From the NCBI GenBank assembly GCA_041586155.1, contig JBFHAT010000007.1, forward strand, positions 29,132 through 93,131: a DNA stretch of 64,000 bases. Direction: 5' to 3'. Origin of the DNA: JBFGJH01 sp041586155. GTDB lineage: Bacteria; Actinomycetota; Acidimicrobiia; Spongiisociales; JAENVV01. Positions 61,548 to 64,000 of the stretch are shown piece after piece. Numbering within the stretch: the first letter of the stretch is position 1; every line of letters begins with the position of its first letter. Under the pieces are notes generated by a model. The model had not been told where the DNA came from, ran no database searches, and saw only the letters and a program-made list of their open reading frames with translations. The position numbers and the translations under genes are program-made.

Positions 61548-62249
61548 GTGACCTCCCCCGTCGCCATCGTCACCGCCGCCGGCCGCGGTCTCGGCGCCTC
61601 CATTGCTCGCGAACTCGGTGAGACGGGATATGACCTCGTGTTGATGTCATCGGGCGGTGGAGCCGAGGCGCTCGCCAAGAAACTGGGGGCAGTGGGATTG
61701 ACCGGCTCGGTGACCGAGCCGGCCGACCTGGAACGGACGGTGGCAGCGGCCCTCGAGCAGCACGGCCGGATCGACGCGTTGGTCAACAACACCGGCCATC
61801 CCCCCAAAGGAGCACTTCTCGACCTCACCGACGAGGATTGGCGCGCCGGCCTCGACATGGTCCTGCTCAACGTGGTCCGGATGGCCCGACTGGTGACCCC
61901 GGTGATGGAATCCCAGGGTGGGGGCGCCATCGTCAACGTGTCCACCTTTGCGGCATTCGAGCCCAGCCCCAGCTTCCCCATCTCGGCCAGCCTCAGGGCA
62001 GCTCTTGCCGGATTCACCAAGCTCTACGCCGACCACTACGGTCCAGCCGGCATTCGTATGAACAACGTGCTGCCCGGATTCATGGACTCATACCCCGAAA
62101 GCCCCGACAGCCTGGCCCGAATCCCACTCGGCCGCTACGCCGCGGTCGACGAGGTGGCCCGCACCATCCGGTTCCTCCTGTCCGACGACGCCTCCTACGT
62201 CACCGGCCAGAACCTGCGCGTCGACGGAGGCATCACCCGCTCGGTGTGA
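61548..62249 (+). CDS. SDR-family protein lacking the YxxxK catalytic pair
   Basis: 233 residues with the SDR Rossmann fold: TAAGRGLGASIAREL (TGxxxGxG variant), VNNTGHPPKG (NNAG variant), NVSTFAAF with the catalytic-position Ser, and RMNNVLPGF plus the C-terminal GQNLRVDGG. Where classical SDRs have YxxxK, this protein reads FPISASLRAALAGF, so Tyr is Ile and Lys is Leu. Normal SDR chemistry is therefore doubtful; it may bind NAD(P) or use other residues. The start is GTG 61548. Confidence 0.85.
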   Translation: MTSPVAIVTAAGRGLGASIARELGETGYDLVLMSSGGGAEALAKKLGAVGLTGSVTEPADLERTVAAALEQHGRIDALVNNTGHPPKGALLDLTDEDWRAGLDMVLLNVVRMARLVTPVMESQGGGAIVNVSTFAAFEPSPSFPISASLRAALAGFTKLYADHYGPAGIRMNNVLPGFMDSYPESPDSLARIPLGRYAAVDEVARTIRFLLSDDASYVTGQNLRVDGGITRSV

Positions 62250-62353
62250 CCGCCTCGAGCCCCTCGAACCCGGAGCACCTTTCAGCCCTCCATCGACAGG
62301 GCCGAAGGGCGCTTCGCCGACCAAATCCGGGTGACCTTGCATCGCGCACGCGT

Positions 62354-62359
62354 CATACT
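62354..62359 (+). promoter_or_regulatory. Possible -10 box (CATACT) of the MOSC gene
   Basis: CATACT lies seven bases before GTG 62367. One mismatch to TANNNT at the first base makes it weaker than the other boxes. Confidence 0.35.
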
Positions 62360-62366
62360 GACCCCG

Positions 62367-63008
62367 GTGACGATGCGACTTCATTCGGTGAACCGGGCCG
62401 CGCCCGGGTGGGTTCGTCTGGGGGATCGCGACTTCTTCACGGCGATCGAGAAGACGCCAGCCCCGGGACCAATCCTCGTAGGAACCCTCGGCCTCGAAGG
62501 AGACGGGGTCGGCAGTCCCCAGCATCATGGCGGTCGTGACCAAGCTGTCTACGTCTACGGGTTGGACGACTACCGGTGGTGGGAAGCGGAACTCGGCCAA
62601 CGCCTCGCCCCGGGATCGTTCGGTGAGAACCTGACGATCGAGGGACTCCGATCCCAAGACCTGGCGATCGGCGACCATCTCGAGATCGGAGACGCGGTGA
62701 CCATCGAGATCTCGGCTCCGCGCATCCCGTGCGGAACCCTGGCCGCGCGCATGATGGACGGCGGGTTCGTCAAGAAGTTTCGCGTTGCGCAGCGACCGGG
62801 CGCCTACGCCAGGGTGATCGAGCTCGGCATAGTCGAGGCGGGCGACGCGGTTCAGCTGGTGCCCGCCGCCAACCGGACGTTGGCGCTCCTCGACATGTTC
62901 AACCTCTTCTACGACCGTTCCGCATCGCCCGAGACATACGCCAGAGCCCTGGAGGCACCGATCGCCGAACGGGCACGCATCGAGTATCAGCGCCTTGCGG
63001 GTGGCTGA
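62367..63008 (+). CDS. MOSC domain protein (YiiM-like)
   Basis: 213 residues. MOSC domain (about 30-170) with GLEGDGVGSPQHHGGRDQAVYVY, SFGENLTIEGL and the conserved Cys in APRIPCGTLAARM, expected to hold a molybdenum cofactor sulfido ligand. The C-terminal helical part (LALLDMFNLFYDRSASPETYARAL) is of the YiiM type. YiiM reduces N-hydroxylated compounds in E. coli. A molybdopterin link with the CoxL-like gene 2.3 kb away is possible. ATG 62373 is an alternative start. Confidence 0.85.
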   Translation: MTMRLHSVNRAAPGWVRLGDRDFFTAIEKTPAPGPILVGTLGLEGDGVGSPQHHGGRDQAVYVYGLDDYRWWEAELGQRLAPGSFGENLTIEGLRSQDLAIGDHLEIGDAVTIEISAPRIPCGTLAARMMDGGFVKKFRVAQRPGAYARVIELGIVEAGDAVQLVPAANRTLALLDMFNLFYDRSASPETYARALEAPIAERARIEYQRLAGG

Positions 63009-63014
63009 GCTGAC

Positions 63015-63911
63015 CTATCCGGGTCGACCCGTCGGTGCTACCTGTCGTTGACCACGATGATGATCAACTGCGGTGGCCGCCCTGGCGGCGTGCATGAGCA
63101 GCCGGGCGTGGATGTACTCGTGGATCACGGCGTGGGCGAACAAGTCGCGCGGCACATCGCGGTTGGTGCGGACGATCGGGGCGAAGCCGGCGGGGCGCCA
63201 CGTGCGGAATACGTCGTCGCCTGTCAGATCGGCCAGGCAGCCCAAGAGTGACTCGTCGAGTTGCAGCGAGTGCACCGCCCTTCGGTACTCGGCTGCGGTG
63301 GTCAGCAGCGCGAACGCAATGTTCATGAAGCACAGACCTGTCTCGAGGTCGAAGTGGGCCCAGCGCCTGGTGCGGTTCGGATCGATGGCGTCGATCTCCA
63401 GCATCGAGTAGTCCAGCCGGTTCCGATCTCGTCCATCGAGTCGGTGCCCTTCCAGTCCCGCCAGCAGCTCGTACACGTTGAGGTCGTGCACGACGACCGC
63501 ATTGTCGCCGAGGCCCTCCAGGTTGGTCGGTCGAAGGTCAGGCTCGGCGAGGCCGCTGTTTCGGGCGATGAACGCCAGCGCATTGGTCTCGAGGATGAAA
63601 TGGCGCAGGAGCAGCTCGCCGCCTTCTGCCGACACGAACCGGGACATGAACCAGATGCCGAGGCGGTCCAGCAGGTCGTGATTCGACCAGTCGAGCGGCA
63701 CGATCCGCTTCAGCAGCACGACCATCGCCACCAGGATTCGACTTACGACACGGGCCGGCGGTCGAAGAAAGCGATGCGACCAGCGAGATTGGTCGGTGCG
63801 CAGCAACGCCAGCGCGCGTCGGTCGAAGTGAAAGCTGGGGTCGCCGGCAAGCGCCTCCCAGATCCCAGGGCCTTCCCGCTCGATCATGGCGCTGGGTCGG
63901 CTATCGGCCAT
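63015..63911 (-). CDS. Conserved hypothetical protein, 298 aa
   Basis: Unknown family. An amphipathic or weakly hydrophobic segment near residues 50-70 (VVSRILVAMVVLLKRIVPL) is followed by a largely helical body. Near the C-terminus HEYIHARLLMHAARAA contains an HExxH pattern; there is no other sign that it is a zincin. ATG 63911 lies 11 bases inside the end of the preceding gene, so the two are coupled. Confidence 0.6.
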   Translation of the reverse strand: MADSRPSAMIEREGPGIWEALAGDPSFHFDRRALALLRTDQSRWSHRFLRPPARVVSRILVAMVVLLKRIVPLDWSNHDLLDRLGIWFMSRFVSAEGGELLLRHFILETNALAFIARNSGLAEPDLRPTNLEGLGDNAVVVHDLNVYELLAGLEGHRLDGRDRNRLDYSMLEIDAIDPNRTRRWAHFDLETGLCFMNIAFALLTTAAEYRRAVHSLQLDESLLGCLADLTGDDVFRTWRPAGFAPIVRTNRDVPRDLFAHAVIHEYIHARLLMHAARAATAVDHHRGQRQVAPTGRPG

Positions 63912-64000
63912 GATCCACCTCCTCCAGTTGGAGGGCATACAAGCGCCCGACGACGCGGGCGGTGTGCGCGATCTCGGTGGCGATCTCCCAACTGATCAGA
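63901..64000 (-). CDS. C-terminal end of an upstream gene (partial)
   Basis: The last 32 codons of an open frame entering from the right edge, ending in TAG at 63903-63901. The visible end has ATEIAHTARVVGRLYALQLE and then EVDHGR, apparently helical. GGAGG inside it serves as the ribosome site for the next gene. Too short to identify. Confidence 0.5.
   Translation of the reverse strand, partial: LISWEIATEIAHTARVVGRLYALQLEEVDHGR

Overview
The window reads as a chromosome segment of a high-GC Gram-positive (actinobacterial) lineage. Evidence: the gene order clpC, lysS, panC, DUF2520 gene, folK, folB, folP, folE, ftsH, then hpt, tilS and a DUF2342-type metalloprotease, then holB, topA, a DECH-type helicase, a Tad pilus locus and a HAD-IB phosphatase is a condensed version of the Rv3596c to Rv3661 stretch of Mycobacterium tuberculosis (recalled, not searched). 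Thr-rich lipoprotein linkers, a SigR/RsrA-like pair and many GTG/TTG starts also fit. The lack of lsr2, panD and coaX at their mycobacterial positions, together with a membrane pyrophosphatase, suggests a deep-branching group such as Acidimicrobiia; that is inference. No stretch longer than 300 bases lacks a gene, and no IS element, phage or CRISPR was seen.

Layout. 1-6.2 kb: partial BMP-type lipoprotein, VUT-family transporter, MurL-like PP-loop enzyme, MarR/YceI divergent pair, small envelope genes. 6.2-16.4 kb: clpC, a polyprenyl diphosphate synthase, lysS, then a pantothenate/folate operon (panC, DUF2520, folK fused to a methyltransferase, folB, a degenerate phosphatase, folP, folE). 16.4-21.6 kb: ftsH, hpt, tilS, metalloprotease, small membrane protein. 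21.6-28.9 kb: sigma/anti-sigma pair, tRNA-Thr(CGT), plsC-like acyltransferase, holB, tmk, an MFS carrier and, divergently, topA ending in a strong hairpin terminator. 29-42.2 kb: PhoX-like secreted protein, PIN-PhoH ATPase, GT4 glycosyltransferase, a two-component system flanked by Thr/Asp-rich secreted proteins, a tandem histidine phosphatase, hppA, an LCP protein, an SH3 lipoprotein. 42.3-49.6 kb: DUF1998 helicase, a MerB-family gene interrupted in frame by TGA, slipin/NfeD pair, alpha/beta hydrolase, DoxX. 49.7-53.6 kb: compact Tad operon. 53.7-64 kb: two paralogous secreted proteins, HAD-IB/M48/MTAN operon, a form II CoxL-like subunit, ribA, SDR, MOSC and two poorly known genes.

The most striking observation is the MerB-family gene at 44574-45236. 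Its only in-frame stop (TGA, 44796-44798) falls at the position of the second catalytic cysteine of organomercurial lyase, and it is followed 19 nt later by a GGTC loop on a stem that resembles a bacterial SECIS. It is a candidate selenocysteine-containing organomercurial lyase. A second window-wide observation is a TANNNT-type -10 box 6-8 nt upstream of about eighteen start codons, which predicts leaderless transcripts for most cytosolic genes, while most envelope and secreted genes carry Shine-Dalgarno leaders.
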